Of a DNA stretch of 35,055 bases, positions 26,053-34,454 are shown in pieces (position 1 is the stretch's first letter; every line of letters starts with the position of its first letter). The notes beneath the pieces are model-generated. The model ran no database searches, was not told the origin of the DNA, and was given only the letters and a program-made list of their open reading frames with translations. The stretch comes from Phycisphaerales bacterium (lineage in GTDB: Bacteria > Planctomycetota > Phycisphaerae > UBA1845 > Fen-1342), in contig PMMM01000219.1 in assembly GCA_003162245.1 (NCBI GenBank), positions 1 through 35,055 on the forward strand, given 5' to 3'. The position numbers and the translations under genes are program-made.

Positions 26053-26711
26053 TGGCGCATACCGTCCTGCTGGTAGATGATGATCCGCACATCCTGAGCG
26101 GGCTGCAGCGCGTGCTGCACAAGGAGCCGTACGCCATCTTGATCGCAGCGACCGCAGAGGAGGCCGCCGGCATTCTGGGCGACCAGAACGTCGATCTGAT
26201 CGTCTGCGACGAGGAAATGCCCGGCATGTCGGGGACGGAGTTCCTCTCGCACGTGGCGCACCAGTGCCCGAACACGGTTCGCATCGTGCTCACCGGCCAT
26301 CCTTCGGTGCCCGCCGCGCTCCGCGCCCTCAACGAAGGCAAGGTGTACCACTTCTTCACGAAGCCCTGCAACGAGATTGACCTCGCGATCGTGATCCGGC
26401 ACGCCCTGACACAGAAGGACCTCGAGGCGAAGAGCCGCGAACTGCTGGAGGTCACCCGGCGGCAATCGGTTCTGATGGACGAGGTCCGGCTCACGCGACG
26501 GCTGCGCGGCGCGCCGCGCGAGGGCGGTCCGCCCGTGGTCGAGAAGGAGACCGAGCCGCAGCACCGTCAGGAGCTGCTGGCGCAAATGGACGAGGCCGTG
26601 CGGCGCGGCCGTGAGCTGGTCGCAGCGCTGAAGCACAATACGGGTGTCGAGGCCGGACCGGCGCCCGATAACCAGGAGGTCGGAGCGGTCCCCGACGCAC
26701 CCCCCGGCTGA
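26052..26711 (+). CDS. response regulator with RpfG-like receiver
   Basis: A 219-residue protein with a receiver domain (1-125): Asp10/Asp11, phospho-acceptor Asp53 in LIVCDEEMPGMSG, Thr81 and Lys104 in FFTKPCNEIDL. The CDEEMP form is typical of receivers linked to HD-GYP proteins. After it comes a charged helical tail (125-190) and a proline-rich end, with no recognised output domain. It might act through protein contact, for example on the HD-GYP protein or a kinase. The ATG at 26052 has AGGAGA about 7 bases upstream and overlaps the stop of the remnant ORF. Last gene of the operon. Confidence 0.88.
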   Translation: MAHTVLLVDDDPHILSGLQRVLHKEPYAILIAATAEEAAGILGDQNVDLIVCDEEMPGMSGTEFLSHVAHQCPNTVRIVLTGHPSVPAALRALNEGKVYHFFTKPCNEIDLAIVIRHALTQKDLEAKSRELLEVTRRQSVLMDEVRLTRRLRGAPREGGPPVVEKETEPQHRQELLAQMDEAVRRGRELVAALKHNTGVEAGPAPDNQEVGAVPDAPPG

Positions 26712-26811
26712 TCGCCGGCGCCTTCGGATCGGCTGCACCGGCGGCGAACGGCACAAGCCGGCCTGACCGTGAAGACACGCCGGGGGATGACTCAAGATTG
26801 ACGCATGGGGG

Positions 26812-26834
26812 CTGCGGCTGTGGCCCAGCCGCAG
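26812..26834. other. perfect 9-bp hairpin after the response regulator gene
   Basis: CTGCGGCTG (26812-26820) and CAGCCGCAG (26826-26834) enclose a 5-base loop about 100 bases after the operon. No T-run follows, so an intrinsic terminator is unlikely. Confidence 0.4.
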
Positions 26835-26888
26835 GGCGCCCGTTGTCCGGCCGTCGCTGCAAAGGGCCCGCTCAACCCGGGGCCCCGC

Positions 26889-26917
26889 TTGCCCACCGTA
26901 TGAAGTAAGATTACGAT
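26889..26917 (+). promoter_or_regulatory. possible promoter of tRNA-Cys
   Basis: TTGCCC (26889-26894), a 17-base spacer and TACGAT (26912-26917) lie about 48 bases before the mature tRNA 5' end. Spacing is ideal, hexamers partial. Confidence 0.4.
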
Positions 26918-26964
26918 GCTGCGAGTTGGAGTTGCGGTACGCGGTGCCGGGTTTGATGTCGCAC

Positions 26965-27038
26965 GGTGGCGTGCCCGAGTGGACTAAGGGAGCGGATTGC
27001 AAATCCGTTTTTCATGGGTTCGAATCCCATCGCCACCT
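26965..27038 (+). tRNA. tRNA-Cys(GCA)
   Basis: A full cloverleaf of 74 bases. The acceptor stem is GGTGGCG with CGCCACC. The D-stem is CCC/GGG. The anticodon stem GCGGA/TCCGT has loop TTGCAAA (anticodon GCA at 26999-27001). The variable loop has 5 bases. The T-stem is ATGGG/CCCAT with loop TTCGAAT. The discriminator base is T (U73), the known identity base of tRNA-Cys. CCA is not encoded. A long ORF on the opposite strand across this gene is spurious. Confidence 0.95.
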
Positions 27039-27252
27039 ATCCGACCTCTTGACGCGCTGTGCCGCGCGTGTTCGCATGGTCCCGAGATTCGCAAGGGGTT
27101 ACGACGCGTTGGCCGATGCGCTCGCTGCGATCGCCATGTCGCGCGCTGTAGCGCCGGGTCGTCCGGTCTCGCGCCCCAACTGGTGGGGAAACAGGTGGAG
27201 GTCGGACCGGGGGCTGACGCGCGTAGCTTCGCGGCTTGGCGTGTGCCGGCTG

Positions 27253-27417
27253 CTACTGACACGTCGTCCCGATCGCCGCCACGAACGGGTCGATGTCGGC
27301 GAAGGTGACCCGACCGTCGCAGGTCGCGTCGCCGGGGCAGAGGCATGGGTTTGGCGCGCACATGGTGGCGTCGCCTTTGTACGAGCCGCGGGCCGCAGTG
27401 CGACTTCGCCCTACCGC
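27253..27417 (-). pseudogene. dockerin-like C-terminal fragment of a lost secreted protein
   Basis: The open frame runs from just after a TAA (27420-27418) to TAG (27255-27253), 54 codons. Its central part reads YKGDATMCAPNPC, then CPGDATCDGRVTFADIDPF, then VAAIG. The GDATCDGRVTFADIDPF part fits the calcium-binding dockerin/EF-hand-like repeat that often ends planctomycete secreted proteins. No start codon, signal peptide or upstream domain is present, so this is the end of a deleted gene. It lies on the same strand as rsmH, 51 bases after its stop. Confidence 0.65.
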
Positions 27418-27468
27418 TTAACTTCGCCCCACCGTTCAATCGGTCGCTCCAAGGCGAAACGCCGGCCG

Positions 27469-28563
27469 CTACGTCGCTGCGGCCCGCACCGCCCAGCGGA
27501 ACTTCGCGGGCGTGCTGCGCGGGTTGGCGTGCCGCTCGGCCGGGCTGGGGCGCAGCGGCTGGTCCGCAATCTGCGCGTACACGCCGTCCCGCAGGCCGTC
27601 ACGCAGGGAGTGTTTCACCCGCCGATCCTCGCCGCTGTGAAACGTCAGAATTCCCAGGCGGCCGCCGGCGTGCAGGCAATACGGTGCCACGCGGAGCAGT
27701 TGCTCCAGGCCGTGCAGTTCGTCATTCACCAGGATTCGCAGCGCCTGGAACGTGCGGGCCGCGGGATGCAACTCAGACTCGCCCGCGGCGACGGCCGCGC
27801 GCCACGTCCGGCGCGTCAGGCCCTGCGCACTCAGCACCACGTCCGCCAGTTCCTGCGTCCGCGTGATGGGCCGCTCGGACCGCCGCCGGATGATCGCCTG
27901 CGCGATCTGCTCGTGCTCCGGCTCGTCCGCGAGCTCGCGCAACGCCGTGGCAAGCTCCTCGCAGGTGATCGTGCGCAGGACATCGGCGGCGGTGCGCGGC
28001 CGACGCAGGTCCATCCGCATGTCGAGCGGGCCGTCGTGCTTGTACGAGAAGCCGCGGGCCGGATTGTCGATCTGCATGCTGGCCAGACCGAGGTCGGCGA
28101 ACATGATATCCACGCTCGCGAGCCCGTCCGCTGCCAGCAGCTTCGGCAGGCCGGCAAAGTGGCTGTGGTGCAGATGCACGCGCGCCGGGTCGACGAGCTG
28201 TGCGAGCCGCCGGCCGGTCGCTTCCAATTGCGGGCCATCGAGGTCGAGCCCGATCAGCCGGCCGTCGGGCGCGGTGCGCTCGAGCAACGCGAGCGCGTGG
28301 CCGCCGTAGCCCACCGTGAGATCGGCCACGCTCTCCCCGGGGGCCGGGCGTAGCGCGGCGAGGACCTCGGCGACCATGATCGGGACATGCGTGCCGGCGG
28401 GCGTGCGGCCCTGCGCGCGCACGTGCGCCTCGAGGTCGGGGTACTTGTCGGGGTCACGCTCCTTGTAGCGCTCGTCGAAACGGCGCGGGTGCGTGCCGGC
28501 ATAGCGCGGACGCCGGCGGCGCGGCGGTGGGCCGGAACCAGGCTCCGGGGGATCGGCGGTCAT
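27469..28563 (-). CDS. rsmH: 16S rRNA (cytosine1402-N4)-methyltransferase
   Basis: Methylates N4 of C1402 in the ribosomal decoding centre using SAM. The 364-residue protein carries HVPIMVAEVL (59-68), the SAM loop DLTVGYGGHA (81-90), GLDLDGPQL, FADLGLASMQIDNPARGFSY and C-terminal ILTFHSGEDRRVK. The N-terminus is about 50 residues longer than in standard RsmH, with GTHPRRFDERYKERDPDKYP and QGRTPAGTH. I recall a similar extension in a divergent subgroup of the family, but cannot verify that here. It is not next to mraZ, ftsL or pbp genes as in a classical dcw cluster. There is no Shine-Dalgarno; TAAGAT ends 6 bases before the ATG. Divergent from prmC. Confidence 0.9.
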   Translation of the reverse strand: MTADPPEPGSGPPPRRRRPRYAGTHPRRFDERYKERDPDKYPDLEAHVRAQGRTPAGTHVPIMVAEVLAALRPAPGESVADLTVGYGGHALALLERTAPDGRLIGLDLDGPQLEATGRRLAQLVDPARVHLHHSHFAGLPKLLAADGLASVDIMFADLGLASMQIDNPARGFSYKHDGPLDMRMDLRRPRTAADVLRTITCEELATALRELADEPEHEQIAQAIIRRRSERPITRTQELADVVLSAQGLTRRTWRAAVAAGESELHPAARTFQALRILVNDELHGLEQLLRVAPYCLHAGGRLGILTFHSGEDRRVKHSLRDGLRDGVYAQIADQPLRPSPAERHANPRSTPAKFRWAVRAAAT

Positions 28564-28569
28564 GCACGA

Positions 28570-28575
28570 ATCTTA
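28570..28575 (-). promoter_or_regulatory. -10-like box for a leaderless rsmH transcript
   Basis: TAAGAT on the minus strand ends 6 bases before the rsmH ATG at 28563. No Shine-Dalgarno and no good -35 are seen. Confidence 0.35.
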
Positions 28576-28689
28576 GTCGAATGCCGCGCGCGCGGGCGAT
28601 TCGAGCGCAGCTCCGCGCACCGCGCAGGACGCCGGGGACGCAGCGGGAGTCTCGCTTTCCCCGCGCGCCTCGTCGGGCTGCGCACTGTG

Positions 28690-28698
28690 TGCTATAGT
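28690..28698 (+). promoter_or_regulatory. extended -10 for a leaderless prmC transcript
   Basis: TGCTATAGT is an extended -10 (TGn plus TATAGT). It ends 7 bases before the ATG at 28706, so transcription should start at or next to that A. No Shine-Dalgarno is present. Confidence 0.45.
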
Positions 28699-28705
28699 GC
28701 CGCGC

Positions 28706-29608
28706 ATGAGCGCGGCGGAGCAGGACACGCCCTGGACGGTCGCCCGGCTGCTCGGCTGGACACAGCAATTCCTGCAGCGCAGCGGGATCGAGTCGCCGCG
28801 GCTGTGCGCCGAGATTCTCTTGGCCCACGCCATGCAGTGCGAGCGGCTGCGGCTGTACACGCGCTTCGAGGAGGTCCCCGGCGGCGACGTTCGCGAGCGG
28901 TTCCGGGAACTCGTGCAGAAAGCCGCCGGCGGACACCCAATTGCGTACCTGACCGGCACAAAGGAGTTCTTCTCCCTCGCGTTCGAGGTCTCGCCGGATG
29001 TGCTGATCCCGCGGCCGGAGACGGAGATCCTGGTCGAGCGCGCGATCAGCTTGCTGCGCAAGACGCCGGAGCCGGCGCCGACGATTCTCGACCTGGGCAC
29101 GGGCAGCGGGTGCATCGCGATCAGCCTGGCGAAACATCTGCCGCACGCGCGGCTCGCGGCCAGCGACAATTCCGAGGCCGCGCTCGCGGTCGCCCGCCGG
29201 AATGCGGAGCGTCACGGCGTCGCCGAGCGGATCGAGTTTCGCTGCGGCGATCTGTTTGCGCCGTGGGATGACGGCCCGCTGTTCGACGTGGTCGTGTGCA
29301 ATCCGCCGTACGTCGCGACGGCTGGGGCGCCGGTGGATGCGAGCGTGCGGGACTTCGAGCCGCATGCGGCGTTGTTCGCGGGGCCAGACGGGCTGGACGT
29401 GATTCGCCGGGTGGTGCGGGAGGGGCCGCGGCGGCTGCGGGCGGGCGGGCATCTGCTGGTGGAGATGGCGTACGACCAGGCGGCAGCGGTCCGCAAGCTG
29501 ATGGAGCAAGCGACGTGGCAGGAAGTGGTCGCGTATCGTGACGCGGCGGGGCACGAGCGGGTCTTGCACGCGCGGCGGCGCGTCGCGGAGCAGGCGCAGG
29601 TGGCATGA
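28706..29608 (+). CDS. prmC: peptide chain release factor N5-glutamine methyltransferase
   Basis: Methylates the GGQ glutamine of release factors RF1 and RF2. The 300-residue protein has the helical N-terminal domain (10-70) with GHPIAYLTGTKEFF (76-89). The SAM motif LDLGTGSGCIA is at 128-138 and the catalytic NPPY at 199-202. In many bacteria prmC follows prfA; here prfA is not adjacent. The ATG at 28706 fits the extended -10 just before it; a GTG at 28697 lies inside that box and is less likely. murA follows after 53 bases, probably as one operon. Confidence 0.95.
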   Translation: MSAAEQDTPWTVARLLGWTQQFLQRSGIESPRLCAEILLAHAMQCERLRLYTRFEEVPGGDVRERFRELVQKAAGGHPIAYLTGTKEFFSLAFEVSPDVLIPRPETEILVERAISLLRKTPEPAPTILDLGTGSGCIAISLAKHLPHARLAASDNSEAALAVARRNAERHGVAERIEFRCGDLFAPWDDGPLFDVVVCNPPYVATAGAPVDASVRDFEPHAALFAGPDGLDVIRRVVREGPRRLRAGGHLLVEMAYDQAAAVRKLMEQATWQEVVAYRDAAGHERVLHARRRVAEQAQVA

Positions 29609-29661
29609 CGGGCGGGGATGACGCGTCGGGCCGCGAGGTCTGACGGCACGAGGAGAATGCT

Positions 29662-30948
29662 GTGAGTCTGCCGTATTTCGAGATCAACGGTGGTCCGCGG
29701 CTGCGCGGCAAGGTGCGCGTGGGTGGGGCCAAGAACGCGGCGCTGCCGATCATGGCGGCGACGATCCTGTGCGAGGGCGAAGTCCTCCTGCACGACGTGC
29801 CGGACGTGGCCGACGTCGCCTCGCTGGGCGAGTTGCTCATGAAGCTGGGCGTGAACGTGGACCGCCGGGGCGACGGGACGCTGCGCCTGGTCGCCCGCGA
29901 CGAGATGAACTGCCGCGCCGAATACGACATCGTGCGCAAGATGCGGGCGTCGATCTGTGTGCTGGGGCCGCTGGTCGCCAAGCGGCACATGGCCCAGGTC
30001 TCCATGCCGGGCGGCTGCGCGATCGGCGACCGGCCGGTTGACATTCACATTCGGGCCCTGAAAAACCTCGGCGCCGAAATCGAGTTGATTGGCGGCGACA
30101 TCATCGCGAAGGCCAAGCGGCTGCGCGGACGCGAGATGTTCCTGGGCGGCCCATTCGGCTCCACCGTGCTTGGCACCGGGAACGCGATGATGGCGGCGTC
30201 CCTGGCCGAAGGCACGACCGTGATCGAGATGGCGGCGTGCGAGCCGGAGGTCGTCGATCTGGCGAACTTCCTCAACCGGTGCGGGGCGTCGATCACTGGG
30301 CAGGGCACGCCGCGGGTCGTCGTCGAGGGCGTCAAGGAGCTGCACGGCTGCGAATACACGATCATCCCGGACCGCATCGAGGCAGGGACGTTCATGGTTG
30401 CCAGCGCGATCACCAACGGCGAGGTGACCATCGAGAACTGCCGGCTCGATCACCTGATGGCGTTCGTGGACCGACTGGCGGCGATCGGCGTGAACGTGGA
30501 GAAGGCCCCGGAGGGCGGGGCGGTGGTGTCGTCGGCCCGGCGGCTGGAGCCGGTGGACGTGACGACGCAGCCGTTCCCGGGTTTCCCGACCGACCTTCAG
30601 GCGCAGATGATGGCCCTGCTGTGCCTGGCGGAGGGCAACAGCATCATCACGGAGAAGATCTTCCCCGACCGGTACCTGCACGTCGCCGAGCTAAACCGGA
30701 TGGGCGCGCGGCTGCGGAAAGAGGGGCCGACGGTGATCGTGGAGGGGGTCAAGCGGCTGGTGGGCGCGCCGGTGATGGCGTCGGACCTGCGGGCGTCGGC
30801 GGCCCTCGTGCTGGCGGGGCTGGCGGCGCGGGGCACGACGCGGATCCACCGCGTCTATCACCTCGACCGCGGCTACGCGCGGTTCGACGAGAAGCTCCGC
30901 GCACTCGGAGCCGACATTCAGCGCAAAGAGGGCGACGAGGTGCTGTAA
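29662..30948 (+). CDS. murA: UDP-N-acetylglucosamine 1-carboxyvinyltransferase
   Basis: First committed step of peptidoglycan precursor synthesis: transfers enolpyruvyl from PEP to UDP-GlcNAc. The protein has 428 residues, full length for the family. GGAKNAALP is at 21-29 with Lys24. The catalytic loop PGGCAIGDRPVDIH has Cys119, so the fosfomycin target cysteine is kept. FPDRYLHVAELNRMGA and the C-terminal SDLRASAALVLAG are present. The start is GTG at 29662, with AGGAG 6 bases upstream. An intact murA is consistent with a peptidoglycan wall. Convergent with lepA, 72 bases apart. Confidence 0.96.
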   Translation: MSLPYFEINGGPRLRGKVRVGGAKNAALPIMAATILCEGEVLLHDVPDVADVASLGELLMKLGVNVDRRGDGTLRLVARDEMNCRAEYDIVRKMRASICVLGPLVAKRHMAQVSMPGGCAIGDRPVDIHIRALKNLGAEIELIGGDIIAKAKRLRGREMFLGGPFGSTVLGTGNAMMAASLAEGTTVIEMAACEPEVVDLANFLNRCGASITGQGTPRVVVEGVKELHGCEYTIIPDRIEAGTFMVASAITNGEVTIENCRLDHLMAFVDRLAAIGVNVEKAPEGGAVVSSARRLEPVDVTTQPFPGFPTDLQAQMMALLCLAEGNSIITEKIFPDRYLHVAELNRMGARLRKEGPTVIVEGVKRLVGAPVMASDLRASAALVLAGLAARGTTRIHRVYHLDRGYARFDEKLRALGADIQRKEGDEVL

Positions 30949-31020
30949 CGGGGCCGGGCGCCTACATGTGGGCCGAGTCAACGCGCAGGCCGGGCTGAGT
31001 CTTCGAAGCCCAGCGCCGAT

Positions 31021-32817
31021 CTAATCCTCCGGCTCCAGCACGGTCATGAACGCCTTTTGGGGGATCTCGACCCGCCCGATCGTCTTCATCCGCTTCTTGC
31101 CCTCTTTCTGCTTCTCCAGCAGCTTGCGCTTGCGGGTCACGTCGCCGCCGTAGCATTTGGCCGTGACGTTCTTGCGGAAGGGCTTGATCGTCTCGCGGGC
31201 GATGACCTTGCTGCCGATCGCGGCCTGGAGGGCGATCTCGAACTGGTGGCGTTCGATCTGGCGGCGGAGCTTGATAAGGAAGCGCCGGCCGCGGGCCTCG
31301 GCCTTGCTGCGGTGGCAGATCAGGCTGAGGGCGTCGACCGGGACGGCGTTGACGAGAATGTCGAGCTTGACGAGGTCGCCGGCGCGATAGCCGGTGACGT
31401 GGTAGTCCATCGTGCCGTAGCCGCGGGTAACGCTCTTCAGCTTGTCGTAAAAGTCGTAGAGGATCTCGTTAAACGGGAACGAGTATGTCAGCATGACGCG
31501 CGTCGGCGAGAGGTACTCCTGCTTCTTGAACTCGCCGCGGCGCTGCTCGGCGAGTTGCATGATGCTGCCGATCGAGTCGGCGGGCGTGATGATCGCCACC
31601 TCGACGATCGGCTCGCGCAGCTCGGCGATGGTGCCCATATCGGGCAGGTCGCCGGCGGATTCGACGCGCTTCGTCGTGTCGTCGTGGAGGACGACCTCGT
31701 AGGTGACGCTCGGGGCGGTCTGGACGACGCTGACGCCGCACTCGCGTTCGAGCCGCTCCTGGACGATGTCCATGTGGAGGAGGCCGAGGAAGCCGCAGCG
31801 GAAGCCGGGGCCGAGGGCGTCGCTGTGTTGGGCGACGAAGCTGAAGGAAGCATCGTTGAGGCTGAGGCGTTCGAGGGCCTCGCGGAGGGCGTCGTACGTC
31901 TCGCCGCTGGAGGGGTAGAAGTCGCAGAAGACCATGTGCTGCGGCGGCTGGTAGCCGGGCAGCGGCTCGGTGGCGGGGTGACCGGCGTCGGTGACGGTGT
32001 CGCCGACGGTGACGTCGTGCAGGCTCTTGATGCTGGCGACGAGGTAGCCGGTTTCGCCGGCGGCGAGCTGCGGGCAGGGGGCCATTTGGGGGCGGAACTT
32101 GCCGAGGTCGGTGACGAGGTAGGTGCGCTGGCGGCCCATGAGCAGGATTTTCTGGCCCTTGCGAATGGTGCCGTTCATGATGCGCAGGTAGCAGATGACG
32201 CCGCGGTAATCGTTGTACTCGGAGTCGAAAATGAGGGCCTGGAGCGGGGCGTCGGGATCGCCCTTGGGGGGCGGGAGGACCCTGGCGATGGCGGCGATGA
32301 GGTCCACGACGCCGAGACCGGTCTTGGCGGAGACGAACTGCACGTTGTCGGCGGGGATGCCGAGGACGTGCTCGACCTCGATGGCCGCGTCTTCGGGCGC
32401 CGCGCCGGGCAGGTCGATCTTGTTGATGACCGGGATGATCTCCAGGTTGTTGTTCGCGGCGGCATAGGCGTTGGCGACGGTCTGGGCCTGGACGCCCTGC
32501 GTGGCGTCGACCACCAGCAGCGCCCCGTCGCAGGCCGCCAGGGCCCGATCGACCTCGTAGTGGAAATCGACGTGCCCGGGCGTGTCGATCAGGTTGAACA
32601 TGTAGGTCTGGCCGTCCACGACCACGTCGAGCGTGACGGCGGAGGCCTTGATCGTGATGCCGCGCTCACGTTCGAGGTCCATGTCGTCGAGGATCTGCTC
32701 CTTGAGGTCGCGCTCGGCGACAGCCCCGGAGATCTGCAGCAGCCGGTCGGCCAGGGTGCTTTTGCCGTGGTCGATGTGGGCGATGATCGAGAAATTGCGG
32801 ATGAGGTTCTGGTCCAT
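31021..32817 (-). CDS. lepA: elongation factor 4 (LepA GTPase)
   Basis: Ribosome-bound translational GTPase. The protein has 598 residues, the usual length. G1 AHIDHGKST is at 13-21; G2 ERGITIKA, G3 DTPGH and G4 NKID are present. The LepA-specific C-terminal domain carries GFRCGFLGLLHMDIVQERLERE and the end AKCYGGDVTRKRKLLEKQKEGKKRMK. No clear Shine-Dalgarno is seen. A perfect TATAAT lies 46 bases before the start. It is a single gene with convergent murA downstream. Confidence 0.96.
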   Translation of the reverse strand: MDQNLIRNFSIIAHIDHGKSTLADRLLQISGAVAERDLKEQILDDMDLERERGITIKASAVTLDVVVDGQTYMFNLIDTPGHVDFHYEVDRALAACDGALLVVDATQGVQAQTVANAYAAANNNLEIIPVINKIDLPGAAPEDAAIEVEHVLGIPADNVQFVSAKTGLGVVDLIAAIARVLPPPKGDPDAPLQALIFDSEYNDYRGVICYLRIMNGTIRKGQKILLMGRQRTYLVTDLGKFRPQMAPCPQLAAGETGYLVASIKSLHDVTVGDTVTDAGHPATEPLPGYQPPQHMVFCDFYPSSGETYDALREALERLSLNDASFSFVAQHSDALGPGFRCGFLGLLHMDIVQERLERECGVSVVQTAPSVTYEVVLHDDTTKRVESAGDLPDMGTIAELREPIVEVAIITPADSIGSIMQLAEQRRGEFKKQEYLSPTRVMLTYSFPFNEILYDFYDKLKSVTRGYGTMDYHVTGYRAGDLVKLDILVNAVPVDALSLICHRSKAEARGRRFLIKLRRQIERHQFEIALQAAIGSKVIARETIKPFRKNVTAKCYGGDVTRKRKLLEKQKEGKKRMKTIGRVEIPQKAFMTVLEPED

Positions 32818-32862
32818 GCGGGGTAGTCACCCGTCCTCTGGGGCCGTCAATCCTGTGCGGGC

Positions 32863-32868
32863 ATTATA
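32863..32868 (-). promoter_or_regulatory. -10 box of lepA
   Basis: A perfect TATAAT on the minus strand lies 45 bases before the lepA ATG. The region 17 bases further upstream has no good -35. Confidence 0.4.
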
Positions 32869-33445
32869 AGCGAGCCGCGGCGGCGAGACGATTGCGTGTC
32901 GGGAGGCCGGCAACCGCTCGTGTCCGAGCCGCGCACGGCAGTAAGCGGTCCGGGGCCGGCCAAACGGCCACGCCGGGTCATTCTGTTGGCAATTTTCGGC
33001 GGTGGCGGGGCGTCGTTGGCACGGCGGAGGCCGCGTAGGACGCTACGGCGTGAAGGTTGCCAACTTCGCCACGGCGCGCCACCCCTGGCAGTCCGCCGCA
33101 GACGTAGCGTCGGCCCCCCGTGGCCGACGTAGAATGCGAGAAAACACGGCCCTCGCGAGCGGTCCCCGGCGCCGAAGGTCCTTTTGCGGCGGACTGCTAT
33201 GCAACCTTCGGCCGGCGAGGCTAGGGAGCGGTTTCGGCCGGGCGCGCGGTTGGCAACGTTCGGCGGACGGGATTCGGGAGCAGCTTTTTGCGTCTCTCGG
33301 TTGATTTTCGGCAAAGGTGATGCACAGTTGGATTAGAGGGTCCGAAAAAGCGGGGTTTGTGCGACCCGCCGGCGCCCGGCATGGGTAAGACGCGGCCTGA
33401 CAGTCCTGTTTCGAGAGTCGGGCCGGGTCGGGAGAGGATACCGTC
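32869..33445. other. intergenic region with GTTGGCAA-type repeats
   Basis: I see no gene in this stretch between lepA and the secreted-protein gene. GTTGGCAATTTTCGGCGG at 32985-33002 recurs at 33249-33266 with two mismatches. An inverted partial copy, GTTGCCAAC, lies near 33056. These could be repeats or binding sites; nothing decides between them. Confidence 0.45.
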
Positions 33446-34408
33446 ATGAACGCAAGACCGGCCGGGTTGCTCTTGGCACTGGTGGTCGGGCTGTTGGTCC
33501 CGGGCAGCCGCGTGCTTGCGGACCCGCCGGCGCGCCAGAGGCCCGCTGTAGGGCCGGCGCGCGACATGGACCCGAACGTCATCGGGACGCGCTACGCCCA
33601 GAGCGAGGCGGAGATCGTGCCGCCGGAGCAGCGCGAGGCGCTGGGACTGGATGACGCGGCCTGGACCAAGCAGTATGGCAAGGTCCACCCGGATGTGTAC
33701 GTGGCCCTGGAGAAGGCCGAGAAAGTCAAGGAACCCTGGCGCAACCTCGCCGGCCTTGCCGGCGCCGTCTACGTGCAGGTCCAGCTCAGGCGTGAGTCGA
33801 CGGGCAACGCGGCCTCAGCGGGCACCACGGGCGCCATCGGGAGGCTCGAGGGCGGGGTGTTGTCGCGACTCACGGCGGCCGAGTTTCACGTGGAGTACGC
33901 GTTCCAAACCACGCCATGCATCCTCGGTTACGCGAGACGTTCGGCGCTGGAGAAGCTGAGGGCCGTTGCGGATGTGGCAGCGATATGCCTCGATGAAAAG
34001 CCGTTTGTGTCGCGTCCGGCGCATGTGGTCAAGGAGGATCTGCCCCCGCCGAAGGCCGGCGACCCGGCGACGCAGCCGGCGCGGGGCCGCTTTTGGGGTA
34101 GTGGCGGCAAGGTCGAGGCCGACGTGTACCGAGCGCTCGCAAAGCATGGACGGGTCTTCGTTGTCGTCAACGTATCTGATCCCGGCAAGGCGCCACCGTT
34201 GAGCCCAGAACGGTTCGCCGAGGTCAGAGGGGTCGAAGACGGCGTCCTTTGCGCGCTCACCGCCAACGATCTTTGGGTGACTGACACCACGTTGTCATTT
34301 CCCAGCATTGCCGGATATGTGAACACTGATGGGCTGAATAAGCTCGTCGCCCAGGACACCGTTACTGGAATAGGACTGGACGGCCGGGGGTTTCCCTCAA
34401 GCCCGTGA
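33446..34408 (+). CDS. secreted protein with two inhibitor I9-like domains
   Basis: A 320-residue protein with a signal peptide (GLLLALVVGLLVPGSRVLA, likely cut after Ala25). The mature part contains an internal duplication. Segment 1 (79-185) has VHPDVYVALEK, VLSRLTAAEFHVEY and GYARRSALEKLRAVADVAAICLDEK. Segment 2 (222-315) has VEADVYRALAK, VLCALTANDLWV and GYVNTDGLNKLVAQDTVTGIGLDGR. Each resembles the inhibitor I9/propeptide domain that precedes subtilisin-like proteases, but no protease domain is present. It may therefore be a free protease inhibitor or chaperone, or a non-inhibitory relative. The family call is mine by pattern only. AGAGGA precedes the ATG by about 9 bases. Confidence 0.7.
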   Translation: MNARPAGLLLALVVGLLVPGSRVLADPPARQRPAVGPARDMDPNVIGTRYAQSEAEIVPPEQREALGLDDAAWTKQYGKVHPDVYVALEKAEKVKEPWRNLAGLAGAVYVQVQLRRESTGNAASAGTTGAIGRLEGGVLSRLTAAEFHVEYAFQTTPCILGYARRSALEKLRAVADVAAICLDEKPFVSRPAHVVKEDLPPPKAGDPATQPARGRFWGSGGKVEADVYRALAKHGRVFVVVNVSDPGKAPPLSPERFAEVRGVEDGVLCALTANDLWVTDTTLSFPSIAGYVNTDGLNKLVAQDTVTGIGLDGRGFPSSP

Positions 34409-34454
34409 GGGGCGATTTCGCGCACTCGATTCGATCAACCATGGAGAACCTGAC

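Noticed and set aside
26812-26834. intrinsic terminator after the response regulator operon
   Set aside because: The stem is perfect, but no T-run follows on either strand.
26984-27439. 151-codon minus-strand frame starting near 27439
   Set aside because: Its end (GDGIRTHEKRICNPLP) is the usual translation of the opposite strand of a tRNA gene; it also runs across the dockerin-like fragment in another frame.
31057-32826. 589-codon frame opposite lepA
   Set aside because: Shadow of lepA in GC-rich DNA; the valine/glycine/aspartate-rich translation has no domain, whereas lepA is complete.
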